In this document: positions 37,056 to 48,239 of the stretch, piece by piece
Layout of the letters: each line of letters opens with the position of its first letter
Numbering within the stretch: position 1 is the stretch's first letter
Position numbers and translations under genes: made by a program
Notes under the pieces: generated by a model
The model's input: only the letters and a program-made list of their open reading frames with translations
Databases searched by the model: none
Told to the model about the DNA's origin: nothing
DNA from: Eonycteris spelaea
Taxonomy: Eukaryota > Chordata > Mammalia > Chiroptera > Pteropodidae
Length of the DNA stretch: 64,000 nt
Assembly (NCBI GenBank): GCA_003508835.1
Contig: PUFA01000077.1
Span: 4,168,001 to 4,232,000, forward strand
Reading direction: 5' to 3'

Positions 37056-37113
37056 GGCTTTATTCAATTCCTGCTCAGCATATGCTAATGAGAACACTTC
37101 AGAATCTTTCTAC
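37056..37113. repeat. 58-bp direct repeat, copy B (SNTB1 3' UTR)
   Basis: This is the partner of 36236-36293, with the same start and the same minus-strand AATAAA (37059-37064), about 610 nt after the SNTB1 stop. Confidence 0.9.
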
Positions 37114-37676
37114 ATCATTGAAAGATAATTCATTAAAAAAAGTAACAGCTGCTTCATACTTAAATAAAAGGTGGGTTTCCCTTTGAAGTACTTTCCTTAC
37201 TAACGAAAGTCAACTGAGAAGTAGGAAATAAATCACAACAAAATAAGGGGTCATTATTACTGGGAGGAGAGAGGTGAAAACGTCCAATCCTCATCTATCC
37301 AGCCCTGCTTACCTGGGTGAGCCAGTAGCCTAGACACTGGTATGATTTACATCTGCACATGCTGTTCTAATTAATGTTCACGTCCTTGTTTGTCTAAAGC
37401 TGTGCTATGTATGTCCAGGCACCCTCTCCTCTTTACTCACTGACTGTTCTAGAAAGACAAATTTTATTCCGATATTTCTTGTGTTTTCCTAGGGTATCCC
37501 CCTGGTAGTTGGTGAAACTGACAGAGGGGTCTGGGACAGTTAAGCAGGACTCTTGGGACCTAAAGCTGACTGTGGCGTGTGACATCCGGTGCACGGCTCA
37601 CTGCAAATGACGTCTGGTGGCACACTTCCTGGTGGCACCGCGCCCTCCTTTTCTCAAAGGCAAGTCACCCCTCCGT

Positions 37677-37799
<123 letters not shown>

Positions 37800-38094
37800 T
37801 TAAATCAATGCTTGATACAGAATAGAGATTTACACATCAAACGGATCTGTACACTTCCTGCTTTTACCAGTTAACTGGAACAATTCATGTTTTTAAATCC
37901 TTGCCCCTCAATGAGATATATATATATAAAAGCTCTTTGAACTTATTCCTTACATCTCACATATATTTTTTTGTCTGAATGGGTTCTGTAAAATTCTATA
38001 TACCAACGGCATACACACTGATGTTGCCTTTCTTGACTGTCTAAACTGTTTTATTTTTGGTATCACAATCGTGATGCTCGTGTTGGATGAGGGA

Positions 38095-38290
38095 CGGCAT
38101 GAAGTAGTACTAAATTTCGCTTCTGAAGATTAGGTTCGAGTCCTGGCTCTAACGCTTTTTAGATGTAGAACCTTGGAGTCACTTAAAATTTTTTTTGATC
38201 CTACCTGACTCACAGGATAATCAGAGTATTAAATGAGACACTGTATGTGAAATTGTCTTAACAACTCCAAAACACAGAACTCATGCTGCT
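38095..38290 (+). repeat. MIR SINE
   Basis: The tRNA-like box 'aggttcgagtcctggctcta' is followed by the MIR core and 'gagtattaaatgagacactg'. Confidence 0.75.
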
Positions 38291-38544
38291 AAACTGTGTC
38301 CTCAATGTCCTGGCCTCTTGAATTGTTGTAAGCATGTACCTCACGTGTCTGTCAAGGCCCCTTCTAAAACCTCAGCTCCCAGCACTTGGCCAGAGCATCA
38401 GAGTCAGGTTGAATTTTTATCACCTGATCTAATTCAGGAGCACTGGAGGGTTGTTCTCAATTCTCATTTGCCATCCCCAATTCTGTTCTGATGATGAAAT
38501 ACTGGAAAATAATAACCTGAATGTATAGTATCTGGCAAAGTCAA

Positions 38545-38765
38545 GGTTTCACACATCACGAACCAGGCACCATGCTAAATATTTTCTACACACTATCTTA
38601 TTTAACTCTCGCAAAATCCCTATGGGATAGCTATTGTTATTATCTCTGTTTTCTATGAGAAACTAAGATTTGGAGAAGTTGTAAAACTTTCTGAGATCAT
38701 AGATCATACAGTATAGATGCACTTCTATCTGATGCCAGAGTCAGGACTTCCCAGCATTCTGTTTC
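38545..38765 (-). repeat. MIR SINE, minus strand
   Basis: The antisense MIR order is 'aaccaggcaccatgctaaat', 'cttatttaactctcgcaaaa', 'ttatctctgttttctatgag' and 'gatgccagagtc'. A shorter antisense MIR piece follows at about 38800-38890. Confidence 0.8.
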
Positions 38766-40210
38766 ACTAACACAGAATGCAACTTTTGGAAGGCACCTTA
38801 AACATGACCGACTTCAATCTTTGTATTTTATGGGTGAGGAGACTGAGACCCAAAGGAGTTAAAGTACTTGCCCAAGACAGTTGGTGATTAGTTCTAAAAG
38901 ACAGAATAATGACTAGCTGGGAAATGTTACCAGAAAGTAATTTCTGATCAACTCTCAGCCACAAGGTGTCAACTTCATCGTGACTGCCTATGGCACCCAT
39001 AGTAAGAAATCTGGTTCTGTGCGGAGGCCAGTAGCATCGCGTGTTTTAGAACAGTGGTGCTGAAACTTTGAGATGAAAGGCCTTTATACTCAAAATTCTG
39101 AGTGTGGCCCTGACCCTTGCAGTCACCCCCTACTAGGTAACATTCATTGGTTTTCAGAGAATGACCAATAAAGTCCCACGGCAGAAATGCAGGAAATAAG
39201 TATGGAGAGACAGGGTTTTGGGGGAGGAGGGAGTATAGAAGGTGAACTGAAATTATTGGATCTTTAAAATTGAGATTTATCTCTTCATTTTATATATTTC
39301 CCCCCTCTCTATTACCAAGTATAAGTCAATAAATGTTTGGTTGACTAACCCAGTGACTAGTTATCAACCTACACATAGAATGTTTATTATAAAATCAAGG
39401 TCCTTTTCGAAGTTCTACAGTCCACGGTTTAAAGATGCTACGTCCTCCTGAGGAATGGCAAGAACTACTCTTGCTAGAAAGTAGAAGAACGTGCAGTTCT
39501 CACCGTTCAGTGGAACTGAACTAATACACCTTTTTCATTACGGTGGGCAGTAACGGTCACAGGAAACCGTCAATTAACACAGGAGCTTATTTTGCATTGA
39601 TATGGAAGGTACAAATGTTGCCTTAACTGACAAATCTAGTTTTGTTGGACATTATTTGACAGCCCAAAGCTTCTGGGACTTTGTCTGGCTTTCCCCCTCT
39701 TGGGTAGAACTGACCAGTCTCTCTCTGTTCCCCCACTGCCCCCTCATCCAGCCCGTCCCACCCACCTCTCGCTCTCTACGCTCTCTGCTCCTCTGAGACC
39801 ATCCGGGTGGCCGGGACTGCGTATTTTACATTGCTGCGTCCCTGACACCTAACAATACTGAGCGAGGTTAGATAAGATGCTTAAAACCTAAAGCAAAACA
39901 AAACAAAATGGTATGATTTGACCTGGTGGGACCCTATCTGAGAATTTAATGCTGACTTTGTAAAGGATTATTTCCTTTGATTCAAATATTTAGGTAGGAA
40001 TCTAGTGGAAAATGAGACCAAAGTTAAGAATTGAAAAAACTGATCCGATCACTGTTTTTCAAGGATCGAGTAAGACGTGAACCTGCAAGAACTTCGTTAG
40101 TAGTCACATGCTGACTAAATGCAAGGCGCCGTTGTGCTTTGAGCCAATACGGGTGTGTCCCATATCGCGCGATACACAAAATTACCCTTCTTAAAGAAAA
40201 GTGCACTTAC

Positions 40211-40401
40211 GATCTCTCCATCTTTGCCTCCAAAGTCTAAATACAGCATCCTGATTCCATCGTCTGAAGACATTTTCAGCTTTTCATACGGAGCCTGTAT
40301 GATTGTCTTGGCAAAGGCACCGTCCTGTGGTTCAGTGGTAATAGAAAATCCGTTGTCATAATGTATGGCCAAACGGCACTCCTGGTTTTTGTACGTGCAG
40401 G
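40211..40401 (-). CDS. SNTB1: SNTB1 exon, syntrophin-unique domain
   Basis: This 191-nt exon on the minus strand follows a (CT)n-rich acceptor ending CTCAG and is followed by GTAAGT. It has a two-base start and 63 codons. The peptide begins CTYKNQECRLAIHYDNGFSI and ends with the near-invariant MLYLDFGGKDGEI. This segment links the second PH domain to the C-terminal syntrophin-unique domain. The split codon G/CC gives Ala with the upstream exon. The frame is intact. Confidence 0.97.
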
Positions 40402-40460
40402 CTGAGAGAGAGAGAGAGAGAGAAGGAGGGAGGAAGAGAGGGAGGGAGAGAGAGAGAGAT
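40402..40460 (-). repeat. (CT)n/(CCCT)n microsatellite forming a splice acceptor tract
   Basis: On the plus strand this is (AG)n with GGAGGGA interruptions. On the gene strand it is an almost pure pyrimidine tract of about 55 nt that ends directly in the CAG acceptor of the SNTB1 exon at 40401. Confidence 0.9.
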
Positions 40461-40802
40461 GAACTATGAACAACGGAAGCAAATCCAGGCACTTAACTTC
40501 TGAATTTCCTCAATCCCAGAGACCAGCCACAAATTCATTTTTAAAGATAAAAATTAGTAATTGTTCATGAAAATATTCTTCTTGGGTTGATTTTGATCTT
40601 GTCATTTAACTTTCCCTAGGAAACTAAAGGGATTAAACTGAAAGAAGTTCATTTTGCTGGGATTTACTGAGTTTTTTTCTGGGCTCTGGCCCTGATCTGA
40701 CCATCTGATAACACACAGGTAGGTAGGTGTCCTTGCCTTCCAATGGCCTTGTCTCAAGCTGGAAAAAAACCCTGACATCTGATTTAGGGTAAGCTAACTC
40801 TG

Positions 40803-40804
<2 letters not shown>

Positions 40805-40833
<29 letters not shown>

Positions 40834-40882
40834 GTCATCATCATCATCGTCATTACACACAAACACACACACACACACACAC
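40805..40882. repeat. Compound (TCA)n-(CA)n microsatellite
   Basis: About 17 TCA/TCG units are followed by about 11 CA units. The minus-strand frame reads as poly-Asp and is not a gene. Confidence 0.92.
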
Positions 40883-41848
40883 GGTCAATGTCGTGTCTAC
40901 CACTGGGTGAAAAAGCAAGCATTTCCCCTGTGACATTACCAGAACAAATATAACAGCTTAGAATTCAGGAGCGAGTACTTCAAAGATAATCTAATTTTTA
41001 AAAAGTCGAACAAAGCTCATTTTATAAATAGAAAAGAAGGCTTTTTAAATGTCCCTGATTAATTTGATGATCTTGGGTCCTAGAAAAGCTCTGCCCAGCA
41101 TGGCCCCTGGGAACCTCAGGTTCTGTCCCATGGTGCCCTCTGATCCAGAGGAACAGAACTGAAACCTTTGATGAGGTCAGGTGCCAGCTTTTATCCGCAG
41201 TCCTCATCACATTTAGGAGAAGAGACCAGTGCTTGACGCTTATGAGGGTGATGGGGAGACTCCCACCAGAATCCGAGTTCCCGTTTAGGAAGACTTGAAT
41301 ATTTAAAGTCCTTGATCAGAGTTCTGAAAAGGGTTAACAAGTATCAGAGTAGCTTTTTTTGTTTTGTTTGTTTGTTTTGCCTCACACACCACTCCATTTA
41401 AGAGGCCTTGGCAAGGAAGCCAGCTCAGGCCACCGTGGGCATCTGAAAGCCCCTTAGGAACAGCAGGACATTTTCTTTGCTGGGGACGGAGTTCGGGAGG
41501 AGTACGAGCAAGCGCGTCCCTGACTCTGCCGGATTAGCTCAGCTCAGCTTTATAGCCCACGCTGCGTTTCACGACGACACACTTCTGTAGCAGGACCTTA
41601 GCTTAATGTGGCCGACTGGTGGAAAGAGCACAGCTCGGAGAGGTGAACGTGTCACAGCCCAGGTGGTTCAGATTTCAAAATTCAAGTTCTTTCCCCTCTG
41701 TGCCATGCATCTTTCTCACACTCTGGTACTCGGGTAGGGAAGGGTGCCGAGAGGGACCTGGGAAAGAGTAATAACAGTGGGGGCGGGGGCTTCAGAGTGT
41801 GGGGGGAAGTAATGGGTCTCCATCTGCTCACAGAATGAGGTGGCTTCT

Positions 41849-41930
41849 AACTGAAGCTCTGGTTAAAACAAATTTCCCATACACACATCGCAGGCAATTT
41901 TCAACTTGTAACTAAGCTGATATTTTCCAA
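41849..41930. repeat. Diverged direct repeat, copy 1
   Basis: The motif 'aactgaagctctggttaaaac' (one base longer than is shared) and 'tcaacttgtaactaagct' recur in the same order about 490 bp downstream at 42338-42427. Confidence 0.7.
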
Positions 41931-42337
41931 GGCTGCGTTCTCTAATAGGTCTTTGAGTCCTTCTGGACAGAGCCCCTCGGTAAATCTTGTTATCCTCTCA
42001 GAAAGGCCCTAGACCTCTGCCACCCTCCAGTCCAAGAGTGACCAAGGACAGTGGTATGGACATAGTTATGGTTTTCCATCTTGAATCCTCGTTTTGACAC
42101 TTCACTTTTTCCACCTGCAGACTGTGTGGGTGAATGGGCTCTAAATTTGGGTTTCTTTTTTTCCTTCTTCTGTGTTTGAACTTTAAAGCTTTGCCATCAG
42201 ATATTCTGAATTAACTGGTTGTGATTACTTTTAATTCTAGTTGACCACAAATGGTATTCATGGCCTTTATATAATCGAATCGGTTATCTGAAGATGTTCT
42301 CAATCTACACAAAATAAATTGAACACATTATCAAGTT

Positions 42338-42427
42338 AATTGAAGCTCTGATTAAAACGTAAACCCTTTTCCCCAGCTCTGTAGGCATCTTTCAATTTGT
42401 AACTGGGTTACACCTTTGGTCACTTCC
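42338..42427. repeat. Diverged direct repeat, copy 2
   Basis: The motif 'ttgaagctctgattaaaac' is followed by 'tcaatttgtaactgggtt'. It is similar to copy 1 with several substitutions and about 10 bp of length difference. Confidence 0.7.
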
Positions 42428-42779
42428 ATAATTTCTCCTCTCCCCCCGCCAGCTAGCTCTGTCCACACAATTGTCTGTTATTCTCCATTGGCTGGCCTCT
42501 CAACAGTCTCATTGCTGTTCTGTGGAAGTAGCGTTCAGTTTATTGAGAGAGAAGGATTTTACAAAATTGGTGGAATGTGAACTAAACCAAATCTCTTCGG
42601 CCAACTTTATTCTTTCCTAGAACACTGCTGGAGTTATTGCAAGGAGTCTGAACTTCTCTGGTGTTACATATATAACTTCATTCAATTTTGTTTTCTGGAG
42701 GCTAGGTGCTCTTCCAACTCCTGGGTTCAACACTCCAGTTTCTCTTGCCTTACAGAAATAAGCACAAAACAGTAAAGTT

Positions 42780-42828
42780 TCCAAATATTCTCCAAAAAGG
42801 TTTTCAACAACGTTGGAAAATATTTGGA
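42780..42828. repeat. Short inverted repeat
   Basis: The arms 'tccaaatattctccaa' (42780-42795) and 'ttggaaaatatttgga' (42813-42828) pair with one mismatch across a 17-bp loop. Confidence 0.8.
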
Positions 42829-43017
42829 GACCCTAATTAGTTTCAGGATAATTTTTAAAAGACAGCAATTACCTTGGCGGTGCAGCAGGAATTTGACAAA
42901 ACAACTGGTTTCTCACATTTGCACAAGTAGAGGACACATGGAAGAACACTACTCACGTTGATGTGTGTCCCGTCTTTTCCAATACCCCGGGTGCCAGAGG
43001 AAGTTGCAGCCTTGTGC

Positions 43018-43165
43018 AGTACTCCTCACAGGGTGGTCCGTGGACCAGCAGCATCAGCACCACGTGCTACCTTATTAGACATGAATTCTCAGGCCCTCTT
43101 CCAGAACTGCTGAATCAGAATCTCGGGGTGGGAGTCAGAAATCTGAGGCTTTGGAGGAGGAAACT
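43018..43165 (-). repeat. MER5-like hAT-Charlie fossil
   Basis: The antisense order is 'gtggtccgtggaccagcagc', 'atcagcaccacgtgctacct' and 'tgctgaatcagaatctcggg', typical of MER5A. Confidence 0.8.
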
Positions 43166-43289
43166 AAAAAACTTTGCTTTCGTCGTTTTCATGTGGCTAC
43201 AGTTTTCAGTGTTTGGAAACACTGTCCCCACAATGTCTCATGGGAAATCTTCCTCTACGGCAGAGCTGTACCATGGGGCTTTCTTCCAT

Positions 43290-43470
43290 GATGGAAGGTT
43301 CTAGATTTGCACTGTCCAACATAGTAGCTGTTAGGCACGTGTGGCAATTGAGCACTTGAACTGTGTCTAGAGCAACTGGGGAACTTATTTTATGTTAATT
43401 AATTTAAATTTAAATTGCCATGTATGACTGGAGGCTAGTTGTCGGACAGCCTGAGTCTGGAGAAATAATT
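43290..43470 (+). repeat. hAT-like non-autonomous fossil
   Basis: The start 'tttgcactgtccaacatagt' and the block 'gtggcaattgagcacttgaa' belong to a common mammalian hAT-type MER family. A shorter relative lies at 61685-61785. The exact family is uncertain. Confidence 0.55.
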
Positions 43471-43484
43471 ATAAGAAAGACAAC

Positions 43485-43720
43485 TAATAATAACACTTAG
43501 TGAGCACTTACTATGTGCCAAGCACTAGGTGCTTTACATGGATTATTTCTCTTCTTGATGACACCCTATGAGATAAGTTAACTATTATTTCTTCCTTTCT
43601 ACAGATGAAAAAACTAAGAGATTTAAGTAAGAGGTTAAGAAAGAAATAGAACTGGAATTTGAACCCAGGCCTATCTGACTTTAAAGCCCGTACTTGTGAT
43701 TATTACCTCATACTGCTTTC
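43485..43720 (-). repeat. MIR SINE, minus strand
   Basis: The antisense MIR order is clear: 'gagcacttactatgtgccaa', 'aggtgctttacatggattat', 'cagatgaaaaaactaagag' and 'tttgaacccaggcctatctg'. Confidence 0.88.
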
Positions 43721-44066
43721 TCGGTGACAGAGAGAAATGAAAACTGGCAAAAAAACATGTTAGAACTGGGTGAACAGAGACTGTTTAAAGAAGCAACTCT
43801 AAGGCACTCAAAGCTAGATTTACTGGAAGACTGTTGTTGGGATACTAGTTATTAATGCATGGAATGCCCTCTCTGTGAGTGACCACAGGAGACCTGGAAG
43901 AAGTTGGTCTTAGATCTCAAAACCAGAAACAGTTAGTCTTAGAGCTCAGAATCAGGAACAGTAGCATTACAGACACTGTTAACTGTATATTGAGCTGGCT
44001 GGTGAAAAACACGGTTAAAAATGGAGTCCACCTTAGCAAATGTACAAGATTTTACAGCACATATTT

Positions 44067-44180
44067 TATTTGTTTATAATCTATCTGTGTGTCTATCTGT
44101 CTACCTGTCTAAATCTCTCATCTGTCTATCATCTATTTATCAATCCTTTATCTACCTACTTACCTACCTGCCTATATGAT
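44067..44180. repeat. Degenerate TCTA/TCTG/CTAC repeat
   Basis: TCTG, TCTA and CTAC tetranucleotides run over about 110 bp. Confidence 0.8.
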
Positions 44181-44299
44181 TTGGAGAGTGGCATGAAAAT
44201 TATCTGTCACAGCAGTCTGAACAGAACTGTTGTTTTTGGGTCATTGGCATAAGAGTGAGAAGTTCCATGTCTCTGTAACACTATAGTGAATGAAGAAAG

Positions 44300-44465
44300 G
44301 ACTTTAGAGAAACACACTGTAAAGTCAGTTCTATTGTTTATTACTTGTGTGATCTTGGGCAAGTTACTTAACCTTCTTAGGAATTTGCTTCCTGATTTGT
44401 AAAATTAGATTGACAAGGGAATCATAAGGATTATTAGATGAGATGAAGCAATGAATTATGGCCCA
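44300..44465 (+). repeat. MIR SINE
   Basis: The order is 'cttgtgtgatcttgggcaag', 'ttacttaaccttcttaggaa' and 'aggattattagatgagatg'. It runs straight into the following (CA)n tract. Confidence 0.85.

Positions 44466-44518
<53 letters not shown>
44466..44518. repeat. (CA)n microsatellite
   Basis: This is a nearly pure run of about 25 CA units, the longest perfect dinucleotide tract in the window. Confidence 0.95.
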
Positions 44519-44519
<1 letters not shown>

Positions 44520-45291
44520 CCCTAATGGTTCTACAAAACAAAATTTTTAAAATGTTGATCTTGTCTTAATTAGCTGACTTCAGGAACCAAAAAGGGTTGT
44601 TTCTCACAGTATGAGAAACACTAAGACATAAAATGCTTGGAATATAGGTTGTACTCGATTTGTAGTATAGTATGGAGGGTTCTTCCTTCTATACACATAT
44701 CCCATTTCTAACTCATCCTGTATTCGGGCTCTGCATGAAAGTGATTATATCATTGCATGCTCCCTCCATTCTGCCTGCTTCTCTATCCATACGAAGGGCA
44801 GGTGACGGGTGCCTCTTCCCAAGGGTAAACGCTTGACTCTGCTTACCCCGCCTAGATGCCTTTGGTGTCTGCTTTTTTGAGAGCCCGCTTGTCCAGTTTT
44901 CTCATCAATTCTGTGAGCTTCTAATATATTTCAATTAATTGTATTATGTGATAATATCACTCAGAAGCAATTTCTGTTGTTTATAACAGGAACTCTATTA
45001 GTTTGTGCCTTCAAGTTCATGCCTCCAGGAAGCCACCCAAGGGTTATAGGTAGGAAAATGACGTCTGAGTAGGCAAATTACCAACTTTTCTTGAATAAAG
45101 ATGGGATCAGGCTTTTCACTATCAAACTTTAGGTTTCATTTTACTAGGGCATATGGCACACCTTCATTTAGAAACATTTAAATTTACCTCTGGAATTTTA
45201 AGTACCCCAAAGGCCGGCAGTGGAAACAACTTTGAGGGCTTGTTCTTCCTGTGACAGTGTGACAGTGGGCCCCATAGCCAGCAGTGCTCAC

Positions 45292-45488
45292 CTGTGCTCA
45301 CTTCGGTCACGAGTTCAGCTGAGTTGTGACAACCCTGGACTATGCTCCTTGTCCACTGAGAAAGGTCCCTGCTGGTTTCGGCCCTGAAGAGATGTGTCTC
45401 AATCCCCTGCCTGGTACCAGTTCGAGTTGCAAAGGACAGATCCACACCAGCCTGAGGCAGTCCTTTCCCTGGACCCGAATGGACCAAC
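45292..45488 (-). CDS. SNTB1: SNTB1 exon, second PH domain C-terminal part
   Basis: This 197-nt exon on the minus strand lies between CTGAACAG and GTGAGC. It carries one base of a split codon, 65 codons and one base. The peptide runs from LVHSGPGKGLPQAGVDLSFA through THLFRAETSRDLSQWTRSIV to TEVST. The Trp in the final helix is the usual PH-domain C-terminal Trp. It joins the 40,401 exon in frame. Upstream it expects two bases of a split codon, which the 63.5-kb exon does not deliver as written. Confidence 0.96.
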
Positions 45489-46694
45489 CTGTTCAGAGAG
45501 AGGGAAAGAAGTCATCAAAGTGGAAACTACTTTATTCACTGGACACGTTGCCTGGGAAAAGCCCCTAAACAGGCGACTCGTTCTCAGTCTTCTGCTCTGA
45601 AACCAAAGGGTCCAGTGTACCTTGTGTTCACCAGTCATCTGCCATCCCCTCACCCAGTTTCTTTACAGTGGTGGAGTGACATTAAGGAGCGCCCAAGAAT
45701 GATGCATCTGCTTGAATGTGCAGAGCAATTGAATAATATGACTTTAACTATAGTTAGACAAGTGCAACTATACTCACTCATCCAAAAAGAAAGAGAACGA
45801 AATAAATGAAAGAGGGAACGATTTAAATAATGTGTAAAATTCCCCCTGCCGTTTCATTCCTGGGCATATATAGATCCCAGCGTGAGCACAAGAAGGGAAA
45901 AGAAATCTCCTGTTTCCTGGGTTAGACTTAGTTTCTGTTTCTTGCAGCTCTGGCTGCACTGGACGTATGTCTGGGTGTGCATTTTTCATGCACAGCGTCT
46001 CCAAATGCAAGCAAATAACCACGGGACTCCATTGAAGAAGGAGCAATCTGTGCACCTGTGCTAAAGCTTGAGAAAGAACTGCAGCGCTGGACTTCTTGAG
46101 AAAAGGAAGAGCATTGAACTTGATGGGAGATTTAAGGATTTTCAAGAGTGATTTGCACTGCTCATGTTGTTCACACTGACTTTGCAACTTTATGCTCAGC
46201 ACAGAAAGTGACTCCAGCAGTAAATACTTTCTTGAGTCAGACTTAAAAGTCTCTCAGTGCTACCTTCTGAGTAGCACTGGCTCCTAATTCTCACTTGTTC
46301 CCTAAAAATGCTCAGTTCTCTCCTGCTCTCTCCTACTTCTCAATATCTCAGCCTCCTGTTGGAAGAGACTATCATATCAGTAATTTGCAGGGTAGTGTAA
46401 CTATAATTTAGTAAGTGTTACTTCTCTCCAGGGTCTTTGCATTTTCAGCCTTATCTTTCAACACAGAAAGAAACCAGTTGCTACAGAAATCCAGGTGGAT
46501 GGGAGAGTTATTTTTCTTAGCAAAGCACTTGTTACCTCTAGATTAAAAACTGCACAAAGGAAATCCAAAAGCTTATTTTCTATTTTAAGGTTAAATATTA
46601 TAGACCAGAGTTATCAACGGAAAGAAGAAACATGTAGCCTGTTGAATTTCTAGCAACAGGCTTGCTGTATAACTTTGAGGAACTTGCTTGCTTT

Positions 46695-46745
46695 ATCTAT
46701 CTATCTATCTATCTATATCTATCATCTATCTATCTATATCTATTT
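46695..46745. repeat. (TCTA)n microsatellite
   Basis: An interrupted TCTA/ATCTA run. Confidence 0.9.
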
Positions 46746-46829
46746 TTATTTATAAAGTTGGAATTAGTAGTTTGCAGGGCCAACTTGAAGAAAAACATTC
46801 ATTGTCAAATTTTAAATGAAGATAGAGAA

Positions 46830-47920
46830 GTTCCCAGGAGAACAAATGTTGGCAAGAATGTGGAGAGCAGGGAACCTTGGTACACTGTTGGTAGAAATAT
46901 AAACGGTGCGCCACTGTGGAAAACACTATGGAGGTTCCCCCCAAAAATTAAAATCAGAACTAGCACACGACACAGCAATTCCACATCTGGGAATACGTCC
47001 GGAGGAAGCAAAATCAGTATCTCAAAGAAATACCCATATTCCTGTGTTCATGGCAGCATTATTCATAATAGGCAAGAAAAAGAAAGAAGTGTCTGTGGAT
47101 GAATGAATGGATTTTAAAAATGTGACGCACACAGTAATATTATTCAGCCTATTAAAAGAAGGACATCCTACCATTGGTGACAATGTGGATGAAACCAAGG
47201 GCTATTACGCTGAGTGAAATAAGGCTGACAGAGCAAGACAGTGCTGAGCCTGATGTCATATGGAAGTCAGGCTAAGCAAAAGGTTTTTTTTTTTTTTTGG
47301 TCAGTGTTTACATGAATATTTTATTCAAACGAGCTTTTACACTGTACAAAGCCATGTAAACAGTGAGCATTTTTAAATTCAGATTTAACAAATTTACAAG
47401 ATCACCCATACCTCTTTAAGGCTCCGAAGTCAAAATCGATTTTGAATCGATTAGTGAAAACCTGTCTAGAAGGGTGACCTCCAAAAGGTCCAGTGGTGGC
47501 GATGTGGATGAAACCGGAGGACTATTACGCTGAGTGAAATAAGCCAGACAGAGCAAGCCGTATGAGCTCACTTATATGTGGAATCTTAAAAAAACCTAAA
47601 AGTCTAATTCACAGAAACAAAGTATAGAATGATGGTTGCCAGGCGCTGGGAGAAATGGGAGATGTTGATCAAAGCGCGCACACTTAGTTTTAAGATGAAT
47701 AAGTCCTGAGGATGTGATATATACCTTGGTGACTACAGTTAATACTGTACTGTATACTTGAAATTTGCAGATCTTAAGTGGTCTGTCTCACACACAAAGG
47801 GTAACTATGTGAGGTGACAAATATGTTAATTAATTTAGGAATCATTTCACATGTACATCAGATCACGTTGTATTGATATCATGTTATCTGTCAATTATAC
47901 CTCAATATAAAAAACAAATA
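46830..47920 (+). mobile_element. L1 3' end, plus strand, interrupted
   Basis: The ORF2-end landmarks appear in order: 'tggtacactgttggtagaaa', 'agcaattccacatctgggaa', 'catggcagcattattcataa' and 'ctgagtgaaataag'. They continue after an insert (47284-47497) as 'cacttatatgtggaatctta', 'gaatgatggttgccaggcgc' and 'gtcaattatacctcaatata'. It is an old L1M-type element with stops throughout. Confidence 0.85.
47284..47497 (-). pseudogene. 5'-truncated processed pseudogene, source gene not identified
   Basis: On the minus strand there is a reading frame of about 32 codons (47495-47398; it contains HPSRQVFTNRFKIDFDFGAL and then a stop). It is followed by a 3' UTR of roughly 100 nt with GAATAAAATATTC and a poly(A) tail (seen as the T-run 47284-47298). 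This is the end of a polyadenylated mRNA inserted in the opposite orientation to the surrounding L1. I do not recognise the source protein. Confidence 0.7.
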
Positions 47921-48239
47921 GAAGATAGAGAAATTTCATGAATCTCAAGAGACGATTTTAGGAAAGTATGAGGGCAAATGTCTGCTGACGTGGGTGCCCA
48001 CACAGGAATTTAACATGTAGAGACTGAATCCAATTCATCAGAAGAGAGAAGGGCATTTTGTAATGAGCAGTGAACAAAAATGACTGAGATGCTGCTGAGG
48101 TTTCTAAATCTTGGTGAGGGTAAAGAAAACGAAGCTTTCTCAAAAGCCCAGTATACGTTTTAAAGGGATTGAGGACCAGCTAAAAATCCATTAAGAAAGG
48201 TATGTATAAAAAGCACAAGTTTATATTGTTTTCTTCACT

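Larger units (their letters stand above)
34801..37676 (-). other. SNTB1: SNTB1 3' UTR (probable extent)
   Basis: About 2.9 kb of AT-rich sequence follows the stop codon with no intervening gene. Minus-strand AATAAA signals lie at 37059-37064, 36239-36244 and 34824-34829, so several 3' ends are possible. It contains a (CA)n tract (36363-36391) and a 58-bp direct duplication. RNA data would be needed to fix its end. Confidence 0.5.
40402..45291 (-). other. SNTB1 intron
   Basis: The intron holds the CT tract, a TCA/CA compound microsatellite, a diverged direct repeat (41849-41930 and 42338-42427), a small palindrome (42780-42828), MER5-like and other hAT fossils (43018-43470), MIRs (43485-43720 minus, 44300-44465 plus), TCTA-like repeats (44067-44180) and a (CA)n tract (44466-44518). 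No other gene is seen. Confidence 0.7.

Noticed and set aside
40633..40878. Poly-Asp open frame on the minus strand
   Set aside because: It is a translation of the (TCA)n-(CA)n microsatellite in an SNTB1 intron.
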